DNA of 64,000 nt from Frigoriglobus tundricola (GCF_013128195.2 NZ_CP053452.2:9734001-9798000); one strand, 5' to 3'; counted from the first letter of the stretch, positions 9,684 to 18,358 are shown. Made by a program: numbers and translations. Notes: a model not told the origin generated them from the sequence alone.

Positions 9684-10494
9684 ATGCCCGACCACGCCGT
9701 CTATCTGTACCGTCTGACCGACGGCGCCGTGGGGGACGGGTTCCGGCCGATGGGACTCGACGTCGGTCACCCGGTCACGCGGGTTCGGGTGGGCGATGTC
9801 GTCGCGGTCGTCAGCCGCGTCCCCCTGGGGCTGCGCCCGGCCGGGGACGGCCCCCACCGACGCCGAGCGGACCCGGCTGATCGCCCTGGTCGTCCGACAC
9901 GAGGCGATCGTGGCGGACCTGTTCCGGTCCTCTCCGGTGCTCCCGGTCCGGTTCGGAACCGTGTTCCGAACCGAGGACGCGGTCCGCGGGTTCCTGACGG
10001 CGTCCGCCGACCCGGTGCGGCAGTTCCTTGATGCGACGCGGGGCCGTGAGGAATGGGTGCTCAAGGGGTTCCTTCGGACCGACCGGGCGCGGCGCTCGGT
10101 GATCGCGGCCGACCCCGAGCTCGCGGCCCGGTTCAACCGCCTTTCGGCGGCTCCCGGCGCGCGGTACCTGCAAGAAAAGCAACTGTTCGCGGAAGCCGAC
10201 CGGCGGAGCGGGTGCTGGGCGCTGGCGACCGGCGAACGGGTCACGGCCCGGCTCGCCGGGTCCGACACCCCCGTGCGGCCCCTCCGACCGGCCGCGGCCC
10301 CGGACCCGGAGTTCGGCGGGGGGCCGGTCTACCAGGCCGCGTTCCTCGTCGCCCGCGGGGGCCGCGCCGGGTGGCTGCAACGACTCGACACGACGGCCGG
10401 GGAGTTCGAGCCCCAGGGGCTCACCCTCGTCGGCACCGGCCCGTGGCCCCCGGCCGCCTTCGCCCCGGACCTGTCGGCGGAACTCGGACCATGA
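9684..10494 (+). CDS. GvpL/GvpF-family gas vesicle protein, copy 1 (frameshifted)
   Basis: The ATG at 9684 starts AVYLYRLTDG, the first strand typical of GvpL/GvpF, followed by VGDVVAVVSRVPL. The frame then changes near 9843-9856 (removing one G from the GGGG run restores it). It continues with TDAERTRLIALVVRHEAIVA, then PVLPVRFGTVFRTEDAVRGF (the family signature for the 'LPxRFGTVF' strand), LKGFLRTD, and the C-terminal LTLVGTGPWPPAAF, matching the usual 'sGPWPPYsF' ending. GvpF/GvpL are minor vesicle components thought to act in nucleation and assembly. The stop overlaps the ATG of the second copy by 4 bases, a translational-coupling arrangement. Confidence 0.8.
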
Positions 10495-11234
10495 CGCTGC
10501 TGGCCTACGGGGTGACCGCCGCAGACGTGCCCCCGACGACCGGGGTCGCCGGTCGCGCGGTCGCGCGCTCGCCGTGGATGACCTCTGGGTGCCGTTTTCG
10601 GCGGTGGAGTCGCTCCCGCTCCCGCCCGACCCCGAAGCGGCCGTGGCGTACGGGTGGGCCCTGAACGCGATCCACGCGGCCGGGACCGTCATCCCGTTCC
10701 GGTACGGCTCGGCGGCCCCCGACGCGCTGCTCTGCTCGCCGCGCTCGTGCGGTCGCGGGCGGACTGGTTCCGGGCCGCCCTCCGGCGGCTCGACGGGCTC
10801 ACCGAAATGACCCTCCGAGTCGCCCTCGACGCGGCCGCCGAACAGGTGCTCGTGGCCGCCGGCCACTCGCCGATCACGGGCGCCGGCACCGGTCCCGAGT
10901 CCGGGCGCACCGCCGCGGGGCCCGCCGGCGGGGCCGAGTACCTGCGCCACCGGCGAGCGGTGTTTGCCGCCCGGGACACAGAAACGACGGCGGGGCCGTC
11001 GTCAGCGCCCTGCTGCGCGCGGCGGTCCCCGACGTTCGCGACCTGAGGGTCGAGCGGGTCGGCGATCCGGTCCCGGGGATCGCCGCCCACGCCCTGATCG
11101 CCCGGGAGACCGTTGCCACGTTCCGGGCCGCCCTCGCCGCCCACCCGATCCTCGGCCCACTCCAGTGGGTCGTGACCGGCCCGTGGCCGCCGTTCAATTT
11201 CGCCGGGGCGCCGCCGCGCGACGGGCCGCGGTGA
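10491..11234 (+). pseudogene. GvpL/GvpF-family gas vesicle protein, copy 2 (three frameshifts)
   Basis: The ATG at 10491 overlaps the stop of copy 1. Pieces recognisable in order: MTLLAYGVTAADVP (frame 1), VDDLWVPFSAVESLPLPPD and GTVIPFRYGSAAPDALL (frame 2), LVRSRADWFRAALRRLDG then MTLRVALD (frame 3), and after 10995 VSALLRAAVPDVRDLRVERV ending WVVTGPWPPFNFAG. These follow the GvpL/F order, including the diagnostic C-terminal GPWPPFNF. Single-base losses are needed near 10571, between 10728 and 10738, and at the G-run 10992-10995. With three breaks no functional product is expected from this sequence unless the breaks are consensus errors. It ends 20 bases before a short tandem repeat. Confidence 0.75.
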
Positions 11235-11252
11235 GACCCGGGCGCACGATAA

Positions 11253-11284
11253 CCATCCGACCATCCGACCATCCGACCATCCGA
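11253..11284 (+). repeat. Four tandem copies of CCATCCGA
   Basis: An exact 8-bp unit, CCATCCGA, is repeated four times, between the second GvpL/F gene and the histidine kinase. It does not encode anything obvious. The region 11235-11349 also has to hold the ribosome-binding site of the kinase; GGTGAAAAGGG just before 11350 is a weak candidate. Confidence 0.9.
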
Positions 11285-11349
11285 CCGGCCGCCGGGTACC
11301 GGCCCGCCGTCGCCCGGGGCCGTTTTCCTCCGGTGAAAAGGGCTATCGG

Positions 11350-12847
11350 ATGTTCCCTCAGCCACCCTCCCTGACGTCCGACCGCCTCGGGAAACTGTAC
11401 CTGATGTTGCTCGACAGCATCCCGCCATCGGTCCTACTGGTGGACGCGGGCCAGCGGGTGGTGTCGGTGAACCGGAACTTCCTCGCCCAGTCCCGGGTCG
11501 CCGAAGCGGACGTCCTCGGGCGGCAACTCGAGGACGTGTTCCCCACGGTGATCGCCGAACGGATGGGGCTCCGCGGCAAGGTGACCGACGTCTTCCGGAC
11601 CGGACAGTCGGTGCGGGGCGAACGCCTCACCTACCGGCCCCCCGGCATCCAGACCCGGGCGTACTACTACTCGCTCATCCCGTTCGTGTGGAACCACCGG
11701 ACCGAGAACGTGATGCTCCTGATGGAAGACGTGACCGAGCAGGTGCGCCTCGGGGAGGAGGCCCGGCGGGCGGAGCGGCACCTCGCGAGCGTGGTCGAGA
11801 GCGCGAGCGAGGTGATGGCGTCCACCAACCTGAGCGGGCGGATCCTCACGTGGAACACCGCGGCCGTCCGCCTGACCGGGTTCGACGAGGCCGACGTGAA
11901 GGGCTGGCCGCTCCCCAACGTCTGCGCGGAAGGCCACCGGGCGGCGCTCACCCACGCGCTGGAGCGCGCGGGCGGACGGCCGGGCCCCGTCCGTCGAGGC
12001 CGAACTCATGTCCCGGACGGGGCGGTGGATCCCCGTCGCCTGGGTGATCTCGGCGATGCGGGACGCGAACCAGAAGCCGACCGGGTTGGTCGCGGTGGGC
12101 CGCGACCTGACGGAGCGGCGCCAGTTCGAGACGCAGCTGATCCGCTCCGAGAAGCTCGCCGCCCTCGGGGTCCTGGCCGGGGGGATCGCGCACGAGGTCC
12201 GGAACCCGCTCGCGGTCGTGTCGTCCGCCGCCCAACTGTTGTTGGAGGGCCGGCTCGATTCCGCGACCCGGCGGGTGTGCGAAGAAAAGATCCATCAGAA
12301 CGTCCAGCGGGCGTCCGGGGTGATCGAGAACCTGCTCCGGTTCGCCCGCCAGTCCGACCGCGGGGAGCGGCTGCTCCTCGATCTGGCGGCGGTGGCCCGG
12401 GACGCGGCCGATCGGATCGCCAACCAGTTCAAGCTCTCGCGCGTGGAACTGGCACTGGAGTTCCCCTCGTGCGCCGTCCCGATCCGGGGCACGTCCGGGC
12501 TCCTCCAGCAGCCGGTGATGAACCTGTTGCTGAACGCCGCGAACTCGATGCCGGAGACGGGAGGCCGGGTCACGCTCCGGGTGAGCGTCCACCCGCCCCA
12601 CGCCGTTCTCCAGGTGGTCGACACCGGCTGCGGGATCCCGACCGCCGACCTGCCGAAGGTGTTCGACCCGTTCTTCACCACCATGCCGGTGGGGAAAGGG
12701 ACCGGGCTCGGGCTGTCCATCTGCTACTCGATTACGAAGCAGCACGGGGGCGGGATCGACATCGCCAGTGAGCCGGACCAGGAGACGGTCGTGACCGTTC
12801 GGTTGCCGCTCGACACCGGCCCCGGGAGCGGGGAGGTGTCCCCGTGA
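11350..12847 (+). CDS. PAS-domain sensor histidine kinase, NtrB-like (one frameshift)
   Basis: A soluble kinase without membrane segments. PAS domain 1 is at about residues 15-130 (IPPSVLLVDAGQRVVSVNRN). PAS domain 2 follows at about 140-250 (ESASEVMASTNLSGRILTWN). The reading then shifts at 11982-11984, where removing one G restores LMSRTGRWIPVAWVISAM. Next come the HisKA box GGIAHEVRNPLAVVSSAAQL with the phospho-accepting His, and an HATPase with N box NLLLNAANS, G1 DTGCGIP, and G2 GKGTGLGLSICYSI. The downstream half is open from 12008. It overlaps the response-regulator gene by 4 bases (GTGA), so they form a two-component operon. Placement behind a sigma-54 activator remnant and gvp-like genes suggests it once controlled them. 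Confidence 0.85.
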
Positions 12848-13242
12848 TCCCGCCGAGGCCCCCGCCCTTATTAATCGTGGACGACGAGGACATGGGCTGG
12901 GCCATGCAGACCCTCCTCCGGGTGGACGGCTACTCCTGCCTGGTGGCCCGGTCCGCGCGGGAGGCGCTGGTCGGACCCGGCCGCCAGGCCGTCCTCGCCG
13001 CGTTCATCGACCTGAAGCTCCCCGACTGCGACGGGCTGGAACTCATCCGGGCCATCCGCCGCGAGCGGCCCGGGCTCGTGTGCTTCCTGATGTCCGGGTA
13101 CCTGTACCCCGACGACGAGCCGGTGCGGGCGGCGGAAGCGGACGGCCTCATCACCGGGTTCATCAGCAAGCCGTTCCTCCTCGACCATGTCCGGACGGCG
13201 ATCCAGGCCGCGATTCGCGCCGCACGGGGGAAGCCGACCTGA
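12844..13242 (+). CDS. Single-domain response regulator (CheY/receiver only)
   Basis: 132 residues, a lone receiver domain with no output module. Acidic pocket D13/D14, phospho-accepting D56 in AFIDLKLPDCDG, conserved Ser84 in FLMSGY (switch Ser/Thr), and K109 in ISKPF are all present, so it should be phosphorylatable. It starts with GTG at 12844 inside the kinase's stop (GTGA overlap), implying translational coupling and cognate pairing. Lacking a DNA-binding domain, it must act by protein contact or as a phosphate relay. The natural NtrC-type partner would have been the activator whose remnant lies at 6.1-7.0 kb. Confidence 0.9.
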   Translation: MIPPRPPPLLIVDDEDMGWAMQTLLRVDGYSCLVARSAREALVGPGRQAVLAAFIDLKLPDCDGLELIRAIRRERPGLVCFLMSGYLYPDDEPVRAAEADGLITGFISKPFLLDHVRTAIQAAIRAARGKPT

Positions 13243-13957
13243 CCCGAGTGGCGTGGTGCGGCGGCACGGCCCCCGCCCCCCGCTGCCCGGCCGCGTCGGA
13301 CCCGGAACCGGCGCGCGGACCCACGGCGCGGCTCGCGTCCGACGCTCGGCCGTCCGAGTCGTATCCCCTCGGGGCGGCGGCCCCCGCGCGTCGATCGCCG
13401 CCGCCCTCTCACCGCCGGAGTCGGAAACGGTGGCCGGCGTGCCAAAACTCGGCAGCGCCAGAAGTGTGCGCCGATTAGCATCTGACTACATCAAGACTGA
13501 TTCGATCTGAGCGGTATGCGCCCGGCGGGTCACGTGATTGACCGGCGGTTTATGGCGGATGTATAGTAAGCGGCGCTGGGGCAACCCATGGTCCGATCTA
13601 ATCCTCGTCATGAAGTTCTGGTCTGCCGCTCGGAACCGATCAGGTGGATTTACACCGGCCCGGTAGGTGGATGGTGTCGCGATTGCCGACAGGCTGAGTT
13701 CCTGCTTCCGGTCGCTTCGTCCGTTCGCTGAGATCGGCCCGGCGGCTCTCCCCACCGACTCCGCAGCCGGCTACCATTCCGAACGAACACGTCAGCCCGG
13801 CCGGCATCCGTGCGGGGTTGTTTTCGATACGAGGGTGTGGCACGAACCGGGATCACCTCTGTGCGCCGAACTGCGACACAATTTTGTGCGGAATCTTGGA
13901 ACCACCAGTCCACTGGGCGCCTTTCTCATGCAGTGATCATGTCGAAACACACGGGGG
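13243..13957. other. 715-base gap with a promoter-like pair, no gene
   Basis: After the response regulator no coding signal is seen. Base composition falls from extreme GC to a more balanced mix from about 13480. The only element I can name is the promoter-like pair at 13538-13567. Short open frames here have neither domains nor ribosome-binding sites. Confidence 0.45.
13538..13567 (+). promoter_or_regulatory. Sigma-70-like promoter, far upstream of ECF sigma gene
   Basis: TTGACC at 13538-13543 and TATAGT at 13562-13567 with an 18-base spacer. A transcript from here would have a leader of roughly 385 bases before the GTG at 13958, or could be a separate small RNA. The downstream leader contains no stem strong enough for me to call. 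Confidence 0.4.
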
Positions 13958-15313
13958 GTGGTGGTGACACAACCGGACGGGGTAGCACGCGACTGCGTCA
14001 GGACGTGGCTCGGGGTTGCCGCACTGGCCGGGTGGACAGACCGCCAGTTGCTCGACCGCTTCGTGGCCGGCGGAGGGTCCGCCGAGACCGCCTTCGCGGC
14101 CCTGGTCGCCCGCCACGGCCCGATGGTTCTGCGCGCCTGCCGCACCGTCCTTCGGGACCGGCACGATGCCGAGGACGCGTTCCAGGCCACCTTCCTCGTG
14201 CTCGCCCAGCGGGGCGCGAGTCTCTGGCTCCGGGAGTCGCTCGGCCCGTGGCTTCACCGGGTCGCTTCCCGAGCGGCGATTCGACTCCGGGATGCTTCCG
14301 TTCGGAGGTGCCGGCACGAGTGTCGGGCCGCGGTCGAGCGCGCCGGTTCTCAACCGACGAGTGGGGACCTCGGCGACCTCGGCATGGTCCTACACGCGGA
14401 ACTCGACCGACTCCCGGAACGCTTCCGAGGCCCGGTCGTGCTCTGCGACCTGGAAGGCCGCACTCATGAAGAGGCGGCGGCGCAACTCGGGTATCCGGTC
14501 GGCACCGTGAAGAGTCGCCTCAGCCGCGCCCGCGAGCGCTTGCGAATACGGCTCGAGCGCCGCGGTATCCTCCCGACCGCCGGCGGGCTTGGCGTCCTGC
14601 TCGCGGCACAGTCCGCACCGGCGATGCCCCGGGCACTGTCAACCGCGGTGATCGGGGCCGCGCGTCGGGTCGCAACGAATCGCGGATTCGCGGGAACGGG
14701 TCCGGCGACAATCGTCGAACTGGCAGAAGGGGTAGTGAGGACTATGACACGTTCCAAGATCGCCATCCGCGCTGCGGTGCTGGTGATGTGCACGATCGCC
14801 ACAGCCGGGGTGGTCGCACTGGCCGCGGCCCGTCCGGCACCCCCACCCGTAACGAGAACGGCTCCCGTCACCACCCCGGTATTTTCCCGGGCACCGGTGC
14901 CGGCAGATCCCGTCCCCAAGGGGCTTCTGCCCTTCCAGGGCATCTGGAAGGTGGATCTGTGCGACTCCGCGACAAACGGCTTCGGTGCCACTCCGGGGGA
15001 GGCCCAGAAGGGGCGGTGGGCCGTCAAGGGAGACGCGATCACATGGAGCCGCGATGGGGAGGAGTGGGCAATGACCCTACGCGTCGATTCCACCAAGAAG
15101 CCGATGGAGATCGACCTCGCTTATCGGAGCGGCCCGTTCAAGGATGAGAAGTGTCTGGGCATGTACGAGTGGGGAGGGATCGACGGGAAGACCCTCATGA
15201 TCTCCATTCAAGATCCGGGAGCAAAGGCCCCTCGGCCGAAGGCCATCGAGATGCAAGGCAAGACCTCGCTGATTTTCCTCCGCAAGACCGAAGCGGTTGC
15301 CCCCAAGAAGTAA
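13958..15313 (+). CDS. Membrane-tethered ECF sigma factor with C-terminal TIGR03067-like domain
   Basis: 451 residues. Region 2 of an ECF sigma factor spans about 27-115 (LLDRFVAGGGSAETAFAALV; DRHDAEDAFQATFLVLAQRG). Region 4 spans about 150-202 (LPERFRGPVVLCDLEGRTHE; GYPVGTVKSRLSRARERLR). A single hydrophobic segment at 269-290 then crosses the membrane, followed by a Pro-rich stretch. A beta-rich domain at about 325-445, GLLPFQGIWKVD onward, resembles the TIGR03067 domains common in Gemmata. The expected topology puts the sigma part inside and the beta domain outside. Holding a sigma factor at the membrane would normally require release before it can bind polymerase. Starts offered are three consecutive GTG codons (13958, 13961, 13964). 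It is a paralogue of the gene at 15919. Confidence 0.85.
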   Translation: MVVTQPDGVARDCVRTWLGVAALAGWTDRQLLDRFVAGGGSAETAFAALVARHGPMVLRACRTVLRDRHDAEDAFQATFLVLAQRGASLWLRESLGPWLHRVASRAAIRLRDASVRRCRHECRAAVERAGSQPTSGDLGDLGMVLHAELDRLPERFRGPVVLCDLEGRTHEEAAAQLGYPVGTVKSRLSRARERLRIRLERRGILPTAGGLGVLLAAQSAPAMPRALSTAVIGAARRVATNRGFAGTGPATIVELAEGVVRTMTRSKIAIRAAVLVMCTIATAGVVALAAARPAPPPVTRTAPVTTPVFSRAPVPADPVPKGLLPFQGIWKVDLCDSATNGFGATPGEAQKGRWAVKGDAITWSRDGEEWAMTLRVDSTKKPMEIDLAYRSGPFKDEKCLGMYEWGGIDGKTLMISIQDPGAKAPRPKAIEMQGKTSLIFLRKTEAVAPKK

Positions 15314-15545
15314 GGCGTCCGGTGCGACGAGAACGACCCGGTGGTAGGGCTTACGCGGCCGACTCCGGCGTCGGGTGCCGGGCGGTCCGCCCGGCACCGG
15401 AACCTCGAGTCGTGGGCGACTCCGCCGCCCCGCCTGAGTACCCGCTCGGCGCCGCCGCCGACCACCTCGCCGGCTACCCCGAGCGTGTGTTCCAGGCCGA
15501 GGTCGCCGTCGCCCTTGCGGCGGTTCCGCCCGCGCCGCCGAACGC

Positions 15546-15781
15546 CGCTTCGGGTGGGGACGCGAGGCCGTCGAGACCGGGCTGAACGAACGCCGCACCG
15601 CATCCGCTTCGTCGAGAACGTCCCGGCCAAGGGCCGCGTCCCGGTCGAGCGTACCGATCCATGACTGGCGGCCGACGTCCGCGACCGGGTCGAGTCCCGC
15701 ACCCGTGCCGACCCGGATTTGAAGCCCACCCACCGGTACACGGAACTGGCCGCCCGAGCTACGCCGAGGGCACTCATCAAG
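15546..15781 (+). pseudogene. ISAzo13-type transposase remnant
   Basis: Translating across two frames and one stop gives RFGWGREAVETGLNERRT, then VENVPAKGRVPVERTDP, a stop, LAADVRDRVESRTRADPDLK and THRYTELAARATPRALIK. This order matches the N-terminal to middle part of ISAzo13-family transposases (GWGR...GL.ERRTG; DIR..V....QTDP..KTT..YTRLTA). The DDE catalytic core is missing and no terminal inverted repeats are seen. The rest of 15314-15918 shows nothing else. This is recognition by eye of family-typical words, so moderate confidence. Confidence 0.6.
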
Positions 15782-15918
15782 TATCCCAGACGATTGCGAA
15801 ATTTCTCCTCTTCTATCGGCGCGCCGAGGTCGTTCGGGGTAAGGGATGGGAAACGAAGCCGAATCCCAAGCCGGAGTTCACAACAGCCCGGCTTGTTCGG
15901 CCCCGAGCGGAGACATTG

Positions 15919-17646
15919 ATGCCGACCGATGCGGAACTTCTTCTCGCATACCTCACGGGAGATCAGGGGGCCTTTGGCGACCTCGTATACCGCCACGAGG
16001 CGATGGTGTTCGGCGTCTGCACGCGCGTGCTCCGCTCCCGCCACGATGCCGAGGACGCGTTCCAGGCCACCTTCTTCGTGCTCGCACGGCGTGCCGCCGA
16101 CGTGCGGCCGCCCGAGCACATCGCCCGCTGGCTTTACGGGGTCGCCCGCCGGACCGCACTGAAAGCGAGGAGCCGCCGGGCGCGCCGGCGACAGGTCGAG
16201 GCCCTGGCCGGCATGATCCCGCACCCGACCGAGGCCGAGGTCCGGGTTCCCGAGTCCCTGTGGAAGATTCTGGACGAGGAGGTGGCCCGCCTGCCCGGTC
16301 GCCTGTTGTCACCATTCGTCCTGTGCGACCTTGAGGGGATGACGTATCGGGACGCGGCCCGACAACTCGGGTTGCCCGAGGGCACGTTATCCAATCGACT
16401 CGCGGCCGCCCGCCAGCACCTGGCGGTCTGGCTCGCCCGGCGCGGCGTCGTACTTCCCGCCGCCGGGCTAACGGCCGTGCTGTCACCGTCCACGGTCATG
16501 GCCGTCCCGCCGGCACTCGCCGCTTCCACGGTGGACGTGGTCAGTGCCGGTGGCCCCCTGTCCCCCCTTGCTGAAGGAGTGGTACGAAACATGGCGATCA
16601 CTAAAACCCTGAAGGCCCTCGCCGCACTCGTCGCGGTGATCGGGTCGGCACTTGTCGGCTGGTCCGCCCTCGCCGCCCGCGAAGGGGGCAAGGAACTGAA
16701 GAAGCTCGAGGGCGAGTGGACGGTTGTCCGCGCCGAGCAGAGCGGAAAGCAAGCACCAGACGACGACCTCAAGAAGATGAAGGTCACCTTCACGGGCGGG
16801 AACATGACCATCGACACGGGCGCCCGTCAGGAGGTGTGCGCGGTGGCCGTCGATGCAACTACGAAGCCCAAGGGCATCGACTTCCGCCCTCTCAAACTCA
16901 ACAACGGGCAGGTGGACCGGGGGATCTACGAACTCAAGGGCGACGAGTTGACACTCTGCTGGGGCGGAGAAAAGACGCCCGGCGGTCGCACCGAAGAGTT
17001 CAAGACCACGAAAGATGGCGGCCAGCGGTTACTCGTCCTCAAACGAACGAGAGCGAAGGACCCCAAGGATCCCCAAAGCCCCAAGGTTGATACGAGCGGC
17101 TCAGACCCAAAGAAGCAGTTGAAAACCGCACCGCCTCAGGAAGTGAGCAAAGATGCGGAAAAGCTGTTGGTGTGGGCGGTTCAGCAAGCCAAGGCGAACA
17201 ACAAGCGCGTCATGCTTGTTGTCGGGACGAAGGCATGCATTCCGTGTCGACAACTCAATGGGCTCTTCGACGACCTCGAGCCGATTCTCGACAGGCACTT
17301 GATACTCGTCAAACTCGATTTGGATATCGAGAAGGCCAACGTAGTGCATGAGCGCCTCCGCAAAACGGACCTTGATGGAGGAGGGAACGCATTCCTGCCC
17401 TGGATGATCATCCTGAACGACGCGGGTGAGCCGCTCGCCAAATCGGGAAAACAAGTAATCGGCAATAAAGATGCCGTGACCGGCCTGCCACATGGCAAGG
17501 ATGAGGACCGACGTTACTTTGTCAAAATGCTGCGCACATCTTGCCCCGACATGACCGACGACGAATTGTCACGCGTCTATGATGCGGCCACGGCGCTCCA
17601 TAGACGGATCTGGGGCGACAAAGGTTCTTACTCAAGTGGCAAATAA
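15919..17646 (+). CDS. ECF sigma factor fused to membrane anchor, TIGR03067 and thioredoxin-like domains
   Basis: 575 residues from ATG 15919, chosen because region 2 begins directly after it (MPTDAELLLAYLTGDQGAFG). Domains in order: sigma region 2 (about 8-85, including RHDAEDAFQATFFVLARRAA), region 4 (about 118-175, LPEGTLSNRLAAARQHL), one membrane segment (229-252), a TIGR03067 domain (about 258-378, LKKLEGEWTVVRAEQSGK ... LLVLKRT), and a thioredoxin-fold domain (about 410-560). The last contains the active-site pair C440-I-P-C443 after KRVMLVVGTKA, and a cis-Pro-like FLPWMIIL. Predicted topology: sigma domain cytoplasmic, TIGR03067 and thioredoxin parts outside. A redox-sensing sigma factor would fit, but that is inference. 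Confidence 0.88.
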   Translation: MPTDAELLLAYLTGDQGAFGDLVYRHEAMVFGVCTRVLRSRHDAEDAFQATFFVLARRAADVRPPEHIARWLYGVARRTALKARSRRARRRQVEALAGMIPHPTEAEVRVPESLWKILDEEVARLPGRLLSPFVLCDLEGMTYRDAARQLGLPEGTLSNRLAAARQHLAVWLARRGVVLPAAGLTAVLSPSTVMAVPPALAASTVDVVSAGGPLSPLAEGVVRNMAITKTLKALAALVAVIGSALVGWSALAAREGGKELKKLEGEWTVVRAEQSGKQAPDDDLKKMKVTFTGGNMTIDTGARQEVCAVAVDATTKPKGIDFRPLKLNNGQVDRGIYELKGDELTLCWGGEKTPGGRTEEFKTTKDGGQRLLVLKRTRAKDPKDPQSPKVDTSGSDPKKQLKTAPPQEVSKDAEKLLVWAVQQAKANNKRVMLVVGTKACIPCRQLNGLFDDLEPILDRHLILVKLDLDIEKANVVHERLRKTDLDGGGNAFLPWMIILNDAGEPLAKSGKQVIGNKDAVTGLPHGKDEDRRYFVKMLRTSCPDMTDDELSRVYDAATALHRRIWGDKGSYSSGK

Positions 17647-17686
17647 AGGCCGCCGGATGCAATCAGTCGTTGAGCAGTAGAGAGTG

Positions 17687-17771
17687 CTTTTCCGCCGCCG
17701 GGTTAGCGACCGTGGTGCCACCGTCCACGGTCATTTCCGACTCGCCGGACCGCGCTGCTTCCACGGTGGAC
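17687..17771 (+). repeat. Duplicated scrap of the ECF sigma gene linker
   Basis: This segment closely matches 16453-16540 inside the preceding gene: both contain CCGTCCACGGTCAT and GCTTCCACGGTGGAC at the same spacing, preceded by CCGCCGCCGGGTTAGCG here and CGCCGCCGGGCTAACG there. It therefore derives from the linker between sigma region 4 and the membrane segment of this gene or of a lost paralogue. No flanking domain survives. Confidence 0.75.
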
Positions 17772-17835
17772 AACGATGCGTGATCCGCGAATCGTGGACC
17801 AGCATGTCCGACGGGCGTTGATCGGTGAATGTTTA

Positions 17836-18039
17836 CCCGACGTTCACGTCTCGGATGGGTTGGTTCCGCGCACGGTTTAACAGCCAGCGATCCGGGAGCC
17901 ACTCCAACAACGGCTCGGTCGTCTTCTCGCCCAACGCGAACCAACCCGGCAGCGCGTCCCGCAGGTACGCGAACGGGTCGATCCCCAAATGCTTGCAGGT
18001 CCCGACCACCGAGTACAGTACCGCCGCCGTCTGACCGCC
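17836..18039 (-). pseudogene. IS66-family transposase C-terminal remnant
   Basis: On the minus strand this reads GGQTAAVLYSVVGTCKHLGI, DPFAYLRDALPGWFALGE, and LLEWLPDRWLLNRARNQP. These are the typical last ~65 residues of IS66 transposases, the conserved C-terminal 'GIDPFAYL' segment. The catalytic domain, the small IS66 ORFs and the terminal repeats are all gone. Together with the transposase scrap at 15.5 kb it brackets the thioredoxin-fused sigma gene. The rest of 17647-18358 shows nothing I can name. Confidence 0.8.
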
Positions 18040-18358
18040 CACCTCACACCGTGGAGCGCGGTGCCGGCCGTGGCGACGACTCCGAGTGCCGATCACGCCC
18101 CGCTGCGACGAACGAGAGCCGACCGCACCGCCCCGGCTGAAGGAGACGTTCCGTCGGGTGAATCACTGACAGCGGATTACACTTTCTCCTGATGCGCCGC
18201 CGCCACCTACCCAATAAGTTCAATGCTGACGTAGCGACGTACCGATTTGCCCAACTGCCTTCGGAGGCCGATCGCAACGAACGGTTCACTCCGCATCATT
18301 CCGTGAGCGCACTGCGACCCGGCGGTGACCGATTCTCGCGGTCCGAAGGACGGGTCGG

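Noticed and set aside
5862-13242. A gvpA-type structural gene within the gas-vesicle-like locus
   Set aside because: I looked for the short conserved hydrophobic GvpA pattern in the gaps and frames of this region and found none.
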